Origin: Pseudomonas gessardii
GTDB taxonomy: Bacteria > Pseudomonadota > Gammaproteobacteria > Pseudomonadales > Pseudomonadaceae
Length of the DNA: 64,000 nucleotides
Direction of reading: 5' to 3'
Assembly (NCBI RefSeq): GCF_001983165.1
Contig: NZ_MNPU01000024.1
Coordinates: 16,222 to 80,221, forward strand
Both the position numbers and the translations under genes were made by a program. Within the stretch, counting starts at the first letter, position 1; each line of letters starts with the position of its first letter. This document shows, in pieces, positions 44,972-53,135 of the stretch. A model generated the notes under the pieces. The model did no database searches, was not told where the DNA came from, and saw nothing but the letters and a program-made list of their open reading frames with translations.

Positions 44972-45007
44972 CTGACAGATGAATATCGCGACTCGATATT
45001 CATCTGT
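44972..45007 (+). promoter_or_regulatory. Promoter overlapped by a 14-bp perfect palindrome
   Basis: ACAGATGAATATCG (44975-44988) and CGATATTCATCTGT (44994-45007) are perfect inverted arms around CGACT. A -35-like CTGACA (44972-44977) and -10-like GATATT (44995-45000), 17 bp apart, fall in the two arms. This is the arrangement of a repressor site covering a promoter. It lies between the DUF6436/acylase unit and the alpha/beta hydrolase gene, 34 bp before the latter. Confidence 0.6.
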
Positions 45008-45040
45008 TCAAGGCTGTGAAGCCTGAGTCTGGAAGTGTTT

Positions 45041-45982
45041 ATGCCTGTTACCTTTGACCCCGATCATCTGCGCGAAAGCTTGCGGCCCCTGGTGGACGCG
45101 CAGCCGCTTTCGGCCGAGGCCAGGGTCTACCAGCGCTTCTACGGGCTGGACCTGGCCGCGCGCAAAACCCCGGTGGCCAGCCGCCTGGGGTGCTTCGAGG
45201 TGGAGGGGTTCAAGGTGGTCAGCCAGGCCTGGTGGCCGGCGCAACCTGTGGCAACACTGTTTATGTTCCACGGTTTCTACGACCATATGGGCCTGTACCG
45301 CAACGTGGTGGAGTGGGGCCTGGACCAGGGCTTTGTGGTGATTGCCTGCGATTTGCCGGGCCATGGCCTGTCCAGCGGCGAGCGCGCCAGCATCGATGAT
45401 TTTGCGGTGTACCAGCACGTGGTGCAGGGCTTGTTCGAGCAGGCCGACGCGCTGCAACTACCCAAGCCCTGGCATCTGTTTGGGCAAAGTACCGGTGGGG
45501 CGATTGTGGTGGACCATCTGCTCAACCAGGGCGCCAGCAGCCCGGCGCAGGGGCAGACGTTCCTGTTGTCGCCACTGGTGCGGCCGCGTGCCTGGGGCTG
45601 GTCGCAGCTCAGCTATTACCTGCTCAAGCCGTTCGTCAAAGGCATCGCCCGGCGCTTCAGCGATAACAGCAACGACCCGGCGTTCCGCCCCTTCCTCGAA
45701 GCCGACCCGTTGCAGCCCCGGCAGTTGCCGACTGCCTGGGTGGGCGCGCTGGCGCATTGGATCAAACGCATCGAAGCGGCGCCGCGCAGTCCGCGGCGGC
45801 CACTGATCGTGCAGGGCGAGGAGGATATGACGGTGGATTGGCAGCACAACCTGCAGGTGCTGCGTGGCAAGTTTGATCAGCCGCAGGTCCTGATGTTGCC
45901 CCGTGGGCGGCATCACTTGGCCAATGAGCTGCCTGAAATCCGCGAGGAATACTTCAAGTTCCTCACCGACCATCTGACCTGA
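45041..45982 (+). CDS. Alpha/beta hydrolase (monoacylglycerol lipase-like, S33)
   Basis: A 313-residue cytoplasmic hydrolase without signal peptide. Oxyanion region is TLFMFHGFYDHMGLYRNVV, nucleophile elbow WHLFGQSTGGAIVVDHLL (Ser), acid in GEEDMTVDWQ and His in GRHHLANELPE. It resembles lysophospholipase/monoacylglycerol lipase proteins; its substrate is not predictable. ATG 45041 is placed 5 bp after GGAAG. Its promoter carries the palindrome described above. Confidence 0.88.
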   Translation: MPVTFDPDHLRESLRPLVDAQPLSAEARVYQRFYGLDLAARKTPVASRLGCFEVEGFKVVSQAWWPAQPVATLFMFHGFYDHMGLYRNVVEWGLDQGFVVIACDLPGHGLSSGERASIDDFAVYQHVVQGLFEQADALQLPKPWHLFGQSTGGAIVVDHLLNQGASSPAQGQTFLLSPLVRPRAWGWSQLSYYLLKPFVKGIARRFSDNSNDPAFRPFLEADPLQPRQLPTAWVGALAHWIKRIEAAPRSPRRPLIVQGEEDMTVDWQHNLQVLRGKFDQPQVLMLPRGRHHLANELPEIREEYFKFLTDHLT

Positions 45983-45993
45983 CCCTTCCCCCC

Positions 45994-46019
45994 GTAGGCG
46001 CGAGCAAGCTCGCTCCTAC
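45994..46019. terminator. REP-like hairpin between convergent genes
   Basis: GTAGG.GCGAGC and GCTCGC.CCTAC arms around AA form a single REP of the GTAGGAGCGAGCTTGCTCGC subtype. It lies between the hydrolase and the DUF2059 gene, and is probably used by both. Confidence 0.65.
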
Positions 46020-46029
46020 AGGGCGGGTA

Positions 46030-46782
46030 TCAGGGGGCCAGGCTTGAGGTGCTCTGGCCGACCGCCAGCCCGGCGCGGATCGCCGCCAGTGCCGCCTGGT
46101 AGTAAGCCTTGCCTTCCGGCGATTCGGCAAAGGTGGCGAACTCTTCCAGCTCCGGGTCCGACAGGTCCCGATAGACGTACAGCAGAGTGTTATGCAGGTC
46201 ATTGCCGATCTGCTGCATCAAGCGCTCGCGCTGGCCGTTGAGCAGGCTTTGCGCCTGGCCTGCGCCCAACAGGCCGGGGATCATCTGGCTCAGGCTGTCT
46301 GCGGCCACGCCGGCAATCGCCAGGCTGACCTCGGCCCCGGCTTCGCGGGCGGGCAGGGCCTGGGCCAGGTGGCCGATGATCAGGCTGCGGGTGGCGTCGG
46401 CCTGGATCTGCGGCAAGCCTTGGGCGTTCTTGGCCAACTGGTCACGGCGGGTCGCCAGCAACTCGGCGGCGACAATCTTGCGCCCCAGCGGCGACTGGAA
46501 AAACGCCAGCGCCGGCTTGGGGTCGGCCAGGTTCTGGCGCAACTGGGCTTCGGCGCGCTGATCCATGGCCTTGGGGGCGAAGCGTTTATTGCTGTTGTCC
46601 ACCAGCGCCTGGTACACCGCCGGTGGCAAGCTGTTGCGGTAGCGCTGCTGGGCGGCACTCAAGGCGTCAGTAAAATGCGCACGTTGTTCCGGCCAGCCGG
46701 CGACCGCGTACAACTGGTCATGGCTGTCTGCCCAGGCGGGCAACACGCAGAACATCAGCAAGGATAAAAACAAACGACGCAT
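46030..46782 (-). CDS. DUF2059 domain protein, secreted
   Basis: A 250-residue precursor with signal peptide MRRLFLSLLMFCVLPAWA. The DUF2059 helical domain lies at the C-terminal half (LLYVYRDLSDPELEEFATFA then ESPEGKAYYQAA, the family hallmark of helix plus F-x(6)-G-x-x-Y). Function is unknown; it is presumably periplasmic. It is divergent from the prolyl hydroxylase gene. Confidence 0.85.
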   Translation of the reverse strand: MRRLFLSLLMFCVLPAWADSHDQLYAVAGWPEQRAHFTDALSAAQQRYRNSLPPAVYQALVDNSNKRFAPKAMDQRAEAQLRQNLADPKPALAFFQSPLGRKIVAAELLATRRDQLAKNAQGLPQIQADATRSLIIGHLAQALPAREAGAEVSLAIAGVAADSLSQMIPGLLGAGQAQSLLNGQRERLMQQIGNDLHNTLLYVYRDLSDPELEEFATFAESPEGKAYYQAALAAIRAGLAVGQSTSSLAP

Positions 46783-46913
46783 AGGGACTCCTGTCAGTCG
46801 GCCACTATTGTCCGTGTCGGGCGTAGGATTTGTCGAGAAGTCCTATCAATCGCCTGACTAAAGTGTATTTAGGCGCTCGGCGGCGCTGTCGGTTTTCCAG
46901 GCGTATGGATACT

Positions 46914-47546
46914 ATGCGCGCCATGCACATATCCCCTGATGACCCGCTGCTGCTACGCATCGTCGACGACCTGGCCGTGAAAGGCTGGTCGCAGCAGAAC
47001 ATCTTCCTGCCAGAGGCTCTGACCCTGGAACTGGCGGCTGAGTGCCATAAACGTGCCGCTGAAGGTGAATTGGCACCTGCCGCTGTAGGACGAGGCCCAG
47101 CCCAGGAGATTCGCGAGGGGATCCGTGGCGACCATATCCAGTGGCTGGAACCCGGCCAGGCGTCGGTGTGCGATCGCTATCTGGGGCTGATGGACAGCCT
47201 GCGGCTGGCGATGAACCGCGGGCTGTTCCTTGGCCTGGAAGAGTTTGAATGCCACTTCGCCATGTACCCGCCAGGGGCGTTCTACCTCAAGCACCTCGAC
47301 CGTTTTCGCGACGATGACCGGCGCATGGTCTCGGCGGTGGTCTACCTGAACCAGGACTGGCTGCCCGAGTACGGCGGCCAGTTGCGCATGTACCTCAAGG
47401 ACGGCGTTGAATATGACGTGGACCCTGCCGGCGGTTGCCTGGTGGTGTTCCTGTCGGGGGACGTGCCCCATGAAGTCCTGCCCGCCCACCGCGAACGCCT
47501 GTCCCTGACCGGCTGGTTTCGCCGGCGGGGCAACGAGCCGTTTTGA
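46914..47546 (+). CDS. 2-oxoglutarate/Fe(II) prolyl 4-hydroxylase (PPHD-like)
   Basis: A 210-residue dioxygenase (three in-frame ATGs at 46905, 46914 and 46923; the middle one is chosen with modest confidence). The facial triad is visible: HxD in FYLKHLDRFRDDDRR and distal His in GDVPHEVLP, with the 2-oxoglutarate Arg in HRERLSLTGWF. YLNQDWLPEYGGQLRMYL is typical of prolyl hydroxylases. Pseudomonas PPHD (PA0310) hydroxylates a proline of elongation factor Tu; conserved gene order supports orthology. The stop overlaps the next start. Confidence 0.85.
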   Translation: MRAMHISPDDPLLLRIVDDLAVKGWSQQNIFLPEALTLELAAECHKRAAEGELAPAAVGRGPAQEIREGIRGDHIQWLEPGQASVCDRYLGLMDSLRLAMNRGLFLGLEEFECHFAMYPPGAFYLKHLDRFRDDDRRMVSAVVYLNQDWLPEYGGQLRMYLKDGVEYDVDPAGGCLVVFLSGDVPHEVLPAHRERLSLTGWFRRRGNEPF

Positions 47547-48043
47547 GCGTGCAAAAGATTCTGGTCAGCCGCTGCCTGTTGGGGCATCGGGTACGTTACG
47601 ACGGTGGCGCCAGCGGGCCGTTCGACCAACTGGCCGCCTGGCAGGCCGAAGGCCGGGTAGTTGCATTGTGCCCGGAAGTAGCCGGTGGCCTGCCCACGCC
47701 ACGACCCCCGGCCGAAATTCCGGGTGGGCAAGGGCTGGATGTGTGGGAAGGCCGGGCCCGGGTGTTGACCGCCGATGGCGCGGACTTCAGCGAAGCCTTC
47801 CTTGAGGGCGCGCGCCAGGCTTTGGCCCTGGTGCAGCGCCATGGCATCGGCATTGCCGTGCTCAAGGCCAACAGTCCGTCATGCGGCAACCTGCTGACGT
47901 ATGACGGCACCTTCAGTGGGGTGAAAGTTGCGGGCGAAGGGGTGACGGCGGCGTTGCTCAAGCGCCATGGGGTGCAGGTGTTCAGCGAATTGGAACTGGC
48001 CGAGGCTGCGGTAGCCCTGGCCCTGCTCTCAAATCCGACCTAA
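47543..48043 (+). CDS. TudS/DUF523 family protein (2-thiouracil desulfurase-like)
   Basis: A 166-residue protein starting with TTG 47543, overlapping the prolyl hydroxylase stop (TTGA); a GTG two codons later is an alternative. Three conserved cysteines suited to a [4Fe-4S] cluster are present: Cys11 in ILVSRCLLGHRVRYDGG, Cys43 in VVALCPEVAGGLPTPRPP and Cys114 in LKANSPSCGN. Members of DUF523 characterised as TudS remove sulfur from thiouracil. Whether this copy does so is inference. Confidence 0.85.
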   Translation: MSVQKILVSRCLLGHRVRYDGGASGPFDQLAAWQAEGRVVALCPEVAGGLPTPRPPAEIPGGQGLDVWEGRARVLTADGADFSEAFLEGARQALALVQRHGIGIAVLKANSPSCGNLLTYDGTFSGVKVAGEGVTAALLKRHGVQVFSELELAEAAVALALLSNPT

Positions 48044-48046
48044 AAG

Positions 48047-48093
48047 CCCATGTGGCAAGCCCGCTCCCACACACAAGTCTGGTCCCACATGGG
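48047..48093. terminator. Convergent inverted repeat with embedded REP half
   Basis: CCCATGTGG (48047-48055) and CCACATGGG (48085-48093) flank GCAAGCCCGCTCCCACA, a half REP. It lies between the TudS gene and the convergent SBP gene and ends exactly before the latter's stop. Confidence 0.55.
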
Positions 48094-48717
48094 TTATTTG
48101 GTGGGTTTGCTGGTGTCTGCCTCAAACCACTTTTCCGACAGTGCCGTCAGCCGCCCATCGGCCTTGATCCGCTCCAGCGCTTTGTCCAGGCTCGACTTGA
48201 ACGCCGGGTTGCCCTTCTGGAAGGGGATCGCCAGGGTCAAAGTCGCTTTGCTATCACCCCGGCTGCGCAGATCCACGCCCTCGCTGGGCTTTGCGGCAAA
48301 CTGGCTGCCCTTGAGGGTGTCCAGGTTGCTCAGCAGGCGTTTGGGTTGCTTGTGCGCAATCAAGCGGGCGCTGGAATAGCTATACGGCGTGCTGAAATCG
48401 AAACGATCGCGCAGTTCAGGAGTCACAGCGATGTGGTTGATCGCCACGTCGTACTTGCCGCTTTCCACACCGGGCAGCAAGTCGCTGTCGTCGGTGGTGA
48501 TAAAGGAGGCGCGTACGTCCATTTCCCGAGCCAGCAACTCACCCAGTTCCACTTCAAAACCGGTGAGTTTGTCGCCTTCCTTGAAGTTGAAGGGCGGCGT
48601 GTCTGCTTCCAGGGCAATGCGCAGTTCCCCACGGTCAAACACGTCGTCGAACAGTTCGGCGTGAGCCAAGGGGCTCAACAAAGGCAACACAAGTAACAGG
48701 CCAGGCAAAAAGCGCAT
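48094..48717 (-). CDS. Family 3 amino-acid-type solute-binding protein, apparently internally shortened
   Basis: A 207-residue precursor with signal peptide ending PLAHA-EL (start ATG 48717). Lobe 1 is intact: LRIALEADTPPFNFKEGDKL, TGFEVELGELLAREM and KYDVAINHIAVTPELRDRF. After NLDTLKGSQFA (about residue 141) it jumps to KPSEGVDLRSRGDSK and the C-terminal helix region LDKALERIKADGRLTAL. About 50 residues of lobe 2, which normally hold the substrate carboxylate Asp, seem missing. The frame is intact. No permease or ATPase is adjacent. It may be a non-functional relic or a compact variant. Confidence 0.82.
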   Translation of the reverse strand: MRFLPGLLLVLPLLSPLAHAELFDDVFDRGELRIALEADTPPFNFKEGDKLTGFEVELGELLAREMDVRASFITTDDSDLLPGVESGKYDVAINHIAVTPELRDRFDFSTPYSYSSARLIAHKQPKRLLSNLDTLKGSQFAAKPSEGVDLRSRGDSKATLTLAIPFQKGNPAFKSSLDKALERIKADGRLTALSEKWFEADTSKPTK

Positions 48718-48851
48718 GGTCACTCCTAAAGAATTCAAAGGTGCGAGACGCGATTCAGGCTCGCTTTGCTATGGTGTCGAGTGCCTTGGACAACGTTTCA
48801 TCACTAAGTTGTCATAACCCTACAGATTTCACAGAAAAACTGGAGAAGTTA

Positions 48852-49289
48852 ATGAAAGCCATTTTGTCTCGTGCAACCCTGGCCAGTCTTTTGCTGGGGG
48901 CTTCCATGCTGGCCTCGGCGGCCGATATCCCACGTACACCGGCACCCAAGGGGGCTGAAGTGTCCATTGTCTCGCCCAAGGATGGCGCCACCGTCGACAA
49001 GACCTTTACCGTCGAGTTTGGCATCAAGGGCATGGACCTGGAGCCCATCGACAAACAGGTGCCAGGTGCCGGCCATCACCACCTGCTGATCGACCAGACG
49101 CAACTGCCTGACCCAAGCCAGCCGATCCCGGCCACCGCGACCGTGATCCATTTCGGCAAGGCACAAACCAAGACCGAACTGACCCTGGCCCCAGGCAAGC
49201 ACACCCTGCAACTGCTGGCGGGCGATAACCTGCATCGTCAGTTCGAGCCTACTGTAGCCTCAAAAGTGATTACGATTACCGTGAAGTAA
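48852..49289 (+). CDS. DUF4399 secreted protein
   Basis: A 145-residue precursor: signal peptide LSRATLASLLLGASMLASAA, then a single beta-sandwich domain with VSPKDGATVDKTFTVEFGIK, VPGAGHHHLLIDQTQLPD and LTLAPGKHTLQLLAGD. The HHH segment could bind metal. The family is periplasmic with no known function. It is divergent from the SBP gene, and a strong terminator follows. Confidence 0.88.
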   Translation: MKAILSRATLASLLLGASMLASAADIPRTPAPKGAEVSIVSPKDGATVDKTFTVEFGIKGMDLEPIDKQVPGAGHHHLLIDQTQLPDPSQPIPATATVIHFGKAQTKTELTLAPGKHTLQLLAGDNLHRQFEPTVASKVITITVK

Positions 49290-49300
49290 GATTTGTTCAG

Positions 49301-49337
49301 ACGAAAAAAGGGAGCCCCGTGGGGCTCCCTTTTTCGT
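49301..49337. terminator. Bidirectional terminator between DUF4399 gene and serA
   Basis: ACGAAAAAAGGGAGCCCC / GGGGCTCCCTTTTTCGT with a 2-nt centre forms a long stem flanked by A and T tracts. It serves the two convergent genes. Confidence 0.93.
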
Positions 49338-49351
49338 ACACGCTTGCAGCC

Positions 49352-50581
49352 TTAGAACAACACGCGGCTACGAATAGTACCGCTGATGTGCTGCAGCTTT
49401 TCTTGCGCCAGGTCCGAGTACTCGGCGTCTACGTCGATCACCACGTAGCCGACCTTCTCGTTGGTCTGCAGGAACTGACCGGAGATGTTGATGCCGTTTT
49501 CCGCGAAGACCTTGTTGATCTCCATCATCACGCCAGGAATGTTCTGGTGGATGTGCAGCAGGCGGTGCTTGCCAGGGTGAGCCGGCAGGGCCACTTCCGG
49601 GAAGTTGACCGAGGACACCGACGTACCGTTGTCGCTGTACTTGACCAGCTTTTCTGCCACTTCCAGGCCGATGTTGGCCTGGGCTTCAGCGGTGGAACCG
49701 CCGATGTGCGGGGTCAGGATCACGTTGTCCAGGCCACGCAGCGGGCTTTCAAAGATGTCGTCGTTGGAGCGCGGTTCCACCGGGAACACGTCGATGGCGG
49801 CGCCGATCAGGTGCTTGTCCTTGATTGCGTCGGCCAGGGCGTCCAGCTCGACCACGGTGCCGCGCGCGGCGTTGATCAGGATCCCGCCCTTCTTGATGGC
49901 GCGGATTTCCTTCTCGCCGATCATCCACTGGGTCTCAGCGGTTTCCGGCACGTGCAGGGTCACGATATCGGACATGCCCAGCAGTTCGGTCAGGCTCGAC
50001 ACCTGGGTGGCGTTGCCCAACGGCAGCTTGGTCAGGGTGTCGTAGAAAAACACCTGCATCCCCAGGCCTTCAGCCAGTACCGACAACTGGGTACCGATCG
50101 AGCCGTAACCGACAATACCCAGCTTCTTACCGCGGATTTCAAAGGAGTTGGCCGCGCTTTTGATCCAGCCGCCACGGTGGCAGGAAGCGTTTTTCTCAGG
50201 GATGCCACGCAGCAACAGGATCGCTTCCGCTAACACCAGCTCCGCAACGGAGCGGGTATTGGAGTACGGGGCGTTGAACACCGCGATACCGCGCTCGCGC
50301 GCCGCATTGAGGTCGACCTGGTTGGTGCCGATGCAGAAACAGCCGACCGCCACCAACTTCTTGGCGTGGTCGAAGACCTCTTCGGTCAGCTGGGTGCGGG
50401 AGCGAATGCCGATAAAGTGCGCGTCGGCGATCTTTTCCTTGAGCTGGGATTCCGGCAGAGAACTGGTGATGTACTCAATGCTGGTGTACCCGGCGGCCTT
50501 TAGGACGTCGACGGCCGATGGGTGGACGCCTTCCAGAAGAAGGAACTTGATCTTGCTCTTATCGAGAGAAGTCTTGCTCAT
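49352..50581 (-). CDS. serA: D-3-phosphoglycerate dehydrogenase
   Basis: A 409-residue enzyme of E. coli-type length. NAD-binding motif is KLGIVGYGSIGTQLSVLAEG. Catalytic Arg is in LINAARGTVVELDAL, Glu in IDVFPVEPRSND and His in VILTPHIGGSTAEAQ. A C-terminal ACT domain (about 335-409) senses serine. It oxidises 3-phosphoglycerate and also reduces 2-oxoglutarate to D-2-hydroxyglutarate. It is divergent from the dehydrogenase that removes that product. Confidence 0.97.
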   Translation of the reverse strand: MSKTSLDKSKIKFLLLEGVHPSAVDVLKAAGYTSIEYITSSLPESQLKEKIADAHFIGIRSRTQLTEEVFDHAKKLVAVGCFCIGTNQVDLNAARERGIAVFNAPYSNTRSVAELVLAEAILLLRGIPEKNASCHRGGWIKSAANSFEIRGKKLGIVGYGSIGTQLSVLAEGLGMQVFFYDTLTKLPLGNATQVSSLTELLGMSDIVTLHVPETAETQWMIGEKEIRAIKKGGILINAARGTVVELDALADAIKDKHLIGAAIDVFPVEPRSNDDIFESPLRGLDNVILTPHIGGSTAEAQANIGLEVAEKLVKYSDNGTSVSSVNFPEVALPAHPGKHRLLHIHQNIPGVMMEINKVFAENGINISGQFLQTNEKVGYVVIDVDAEYSDLAQEKLQHISGTIRSRVLF

Positions 50582-50786
50582 CTGCGTAAACCTGTGTCCC
50601 GGAGAAAAATGGCAGGGAATCGGATCGTTTAAGCTGACCCGGACGGCAGGAAAGCCGTCACCGCAGAAACGCCCTTGGGCTCTGTCCTGCGGGGGCGGTA
50701 TGCTAGCATACGCGCCCCGCTAAACACTCATTCCTGCGACGTGAAGCGTTCTCAGGATGACCATGAATTGTTCGAGAGTTCTGTCG

Positions 50787-52181
50787 ATGACCCATCCTGC
50801 CCTGATTGATGAGCTAAAGACCCTGGTTGAGCCCGGCAAAGTGCTGACCGATGCAGACTCCCTGGAGGCTTACGGCAAGGATTGGACCAAGCACTTCGCC
50901 CCCGCGCCGACCGCCATCGTCTTCCCCAAGACCATTGAGCAGGTGCAGGCCATTGTCCGTTGGGCCAACACGCACAAGGTGGCGCTGGTGCCATCCGGTG
51001 GGCGTACCGGCTTGTCGGCGGCTGCGGTGGCGGCCAATGGCGAAGTGGTGGTGTCGTTCGACTACATGAACCAGATCCTCGACGTGAACCTCACCGACCG
51101 CACCGCCGTGTGCCAGCCGGGTGTGGTCACCAAGCAATTGCAGAACGTCGCCGAAGAAAACGGGTTGTACTACCCGGTGGACTTCGCCTCGTCCGGTTCC
51201 AGCCAGATTGGCGGTAATATCGGCACCAATGCCGGCGGGATCAAGGTGATTCGCTACGGCATGACCCGCAATTGGGTGGCGGGCATGAAGGTCGTCACTG
51301 GCAAGGGCGATGTGCTGGAACTCAACCGCGACCTGATCAAGAACGCTACCGGCTACGACATGCGCCAGCTGTTTATCGGCGCCGAAGGCACTCTGGGTTT
51401 TGTGGTCGAGGCCACCATGCGCCTGGACCGGGCCCCTAAAAACCTCACTGCCATGGTCCTGGGCACCGCCGACTTTGACTCGATCATGCCGGTGCTGCAT
51501 GCATTCCAGGGCAAGCTGGACCTGACCGCCTTCGAGTTCTTCTCCGACAAGGCCCTGGCCAAGGTCATGGCCCGTGGCGATGTACCGGCGCCGTTCGAGA
51601 CCGATTGCCCGTTCTACGCCCTGCTGGAATTTGAAGCCACCACCGAAGAAGTGGCCAACCACGCCCTGGAAACCTTCGAGCACTGTGTCGAGCAGGGCTG
51701 GGTGCTCGATGGCGTGATGAGCCAGAGCGAAACCCAGTTGCACAACCTGTGGAAGCTGCGCGAGTACATCTCCGAGACCATCTCCCACTGGACGCCGTAC
51801 AAGAACGACATTTCGGTCACCGTGTCGAAAGTGCCGGCATTCCTCAAGGAAATCGATGCGATTGTCGGCGAACACTACCCGGACTTCGAGATCGTCTGGT
51901 TCGGCCACATCGGTGACGGCAACCTGCACTTGAACATCCTCAAGCCGCAAAACCTGTCCAAGGATGAGTTCTTCGCCAAGTGCGCCACCGTCAACAAGTG
52001 GGTGTTCGAGACCGTCGAGAAGTACAACGGCTCGATCTCCGCCGAACACGGCGTAGGCATGACCAAGCGTGATTACCTGACCTACAGCCGCTCCCCGGTT
52101 GAAATCGACTACATGAAGGCCGTGAAAGCCGTGTTCGACCCCAACGGGATCATGAACCCGGGCAAGATCTTCGCTGTTTAA
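50787..52181 (+). CDS. D-2-hydroxyglutarate dehydrogenase (FAD-binding oxidase/type 4)
   Basis: A 464-residue flavoenzyme of the VAO/PCMH family. ATG 50787 is chosen since MTHPALIDELKTLVEPG is the conserved start; two upstream ATGs are possible. FAD motifs are VPSGGRTGLSAAAVAANG and IGGNIGTNAGGIKVIRYG with GYDMRQLFIGAEGTLGFV. The metal/substrate region is VWFGHIGDGNLHLNIL and EHGVGMTKRDYL. P. aeruginosa PA0317 and P. stutzeri homologues oxidise D-2-hydroxyglutarate made by SerA, and the divergent serA here matches. Confidence 0.9.
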   Translation: MTHPALIDELKTLVEPGKVLTDADSLEAYGKDWTKHFAPAPTAIVFPKTIEQVQAIVRWANTHKVALVPSGGRTGLSAAAVAANGEVVVSFDYMNQILDVNLTDRTAVCQPGVVTKQLQNVAEENGLYYPVDFASSGSSQIGGNIGTNAGGIKVIRYGMTRNWVAGMKVVTGKGDVLELNRDLIKNATGYDMRQLFIGAEGTLGFVVEATMRLDRAPKNLTAMVLGTADFDSIMPVLHAFQGKLDLTAFEFFSDKALAKVMARGDVPAPFETDCPFYALLEFEATTEEVANHALETFEHCVEQGWVLDGVMSQSETQLHNLWKLREYISETISHWTPYKNDISVTVSKVPAFLKEIDAIVGEHYPDFEIVWFGHIGDGNLHLNILKPQNLSKDEFFAKCATVNKWVFETVEKYNGSISAEHGVGMTKRDYLTYSRSPVEIDYMKAVKAVFDPNGIMNPGKIFAV

Positions 52182-52205
52182 CCATCACGCAAGAGGAAGT
52201 GGCCC

Positions 52206-52871
52206 ATGAGCTATCAGCACAAGTACGTCGACGGCACCAACATCCACTTTCCACTGGGCAAAGTGGTCTGCATCGGGCGCAACTACGCCGAGCACGCCAA
52301 GGAGCTGGACAACCCGGTGCCGACCGAGCCCCTGCTGTTTATCAAGCCGGGCAGCTGCGTGGTGCCCCTGGAAGGCGGTTTTGCCATTCCGGCCGAGCGT
52401 GGCTCGGTGCATTACGAGGCGGAAATCGCGGTGCTGATCGGCAAGCCTTTGTCGAAAACCCCGAGCCGTGAAGAAGTGCTGGACGCCATCTCCGGCTTCG
52501 CCCCGGCCCTGGACCTGACCTTGCGCGACAAGCAGGCCGAGCTGAAGGCCAAGGGCCTGCCATGGGAAATCGCCAAGTCCTTCGACGGTGCGGCGGTGAT
52601 TGCCCCGTTTGTGGTCGGCAGCACCTTCCCGGACCTGGCCGAGATTGGCATTCGCCTGACCATCAATGGCCAGGTGCGCCAGGACGGCAGCAGCGCGCAG
52701 ATGCTCAACCCGATTGTGCCGATGATCCAGCATATGGCGGGCTGCTTCTCGTTGCAGGCCGGTGATGTGATCCTCACCGGCACGCCTGTCGGCGTGGGGC
52801 CGCTGGAAGTGGGCGATGAGCTGGTGCTGGAACTGCCGGGCGTGAGCCGCTTCGAGAGCTCCGTACGCTAA
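52206..52871 (+). CDS. Fumarylacetoacetate hydrolase family protein
   Basis: A 221-residue FAHD1/YcgM-like protein. The metal ligands appear in VHYEAEIAVLIGKPLS (Glu-x-Glu) and ALDLTLRDKQ (Asp). The lid and catalytic part is GLPWEIAKSFDGAAVIAPFV, and VGPLEVGDELVLELPGV lies near the end. Members are acylpyruvate hydrolases or oxaloacetate decarboxylases. It follows the dehydrogenase by 24 bp, so both may act on dicarboxylate by-products. Confidence 0.9.
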   Translation: MSYQHKYVDGTNIHFPLGKVVCIGRNYAEHAKELDNPVPTEPLLFIKPGSCVVPLEGGFAIPAERGSVHYEAEIAVLIGKPLSKTPSREEVLDAISGFAPALDLTLRDKQAELKAKGLPWEIAKSFDGAAVIAPFVVGSTFPDLAEIGIRLTINGQVRQDGSSAQMLNPIVPMIQHMAGCFSLQAGDVILTGTPVGVGPLEVGDELVLELPGVSRFESSVR

Positions 52872-52884
52872 CGCCCTTACTTAT

Positions 52885-53003
52885 GTAGGAGCTGGCTTGT
52901 GTGGGAGCTGGCTTGCCTGCGATAGCATCACCGCGGTGTGCCTGATACACCACGGTGCTGCTATCGCAGGCAAGCCAGCTCCCACACAAGCCCGCTCCCA
53001 CAG
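52885..53003. repeat. REPIN with flanking REP fragments
   Basis: TGTGGGAGCTGGCTTGCCTG at 52900 is mirrored by CAGGCAAGCCAGCTCCCACA ending about 52986. An extra GTAGGAGCTGGCTTG precedes it and AAGCCCGCTCCCACAG follows, so at least four half-REPs of two subtypes are stacked. Confidence 0.9.
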
Positions 53004-53016
53004 TTAATTTGCGTAT

Positions 53017-53046
53017 ACCCCAAAATCGGGGTTTTGCATTTTTTTC
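53017..53046 (+). terminator. Weak terminator-like hairpin before the first SdiA-regulated gene
   Basis: ACCCC-AAAATC-GGGGT followed by TTTGCATTTTTTT. The stem is short (5 bp) but the T-run is good. Confidence 0.35.
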
Positions 53047-53135
53047 ACACGTCATCTGGATAATCCTCGGGCATATGGCACGTAGGCGTTCTGAGCCTGG
53101 GCTATCACCTACAGCCGATTATCTGGAATGCCTCC

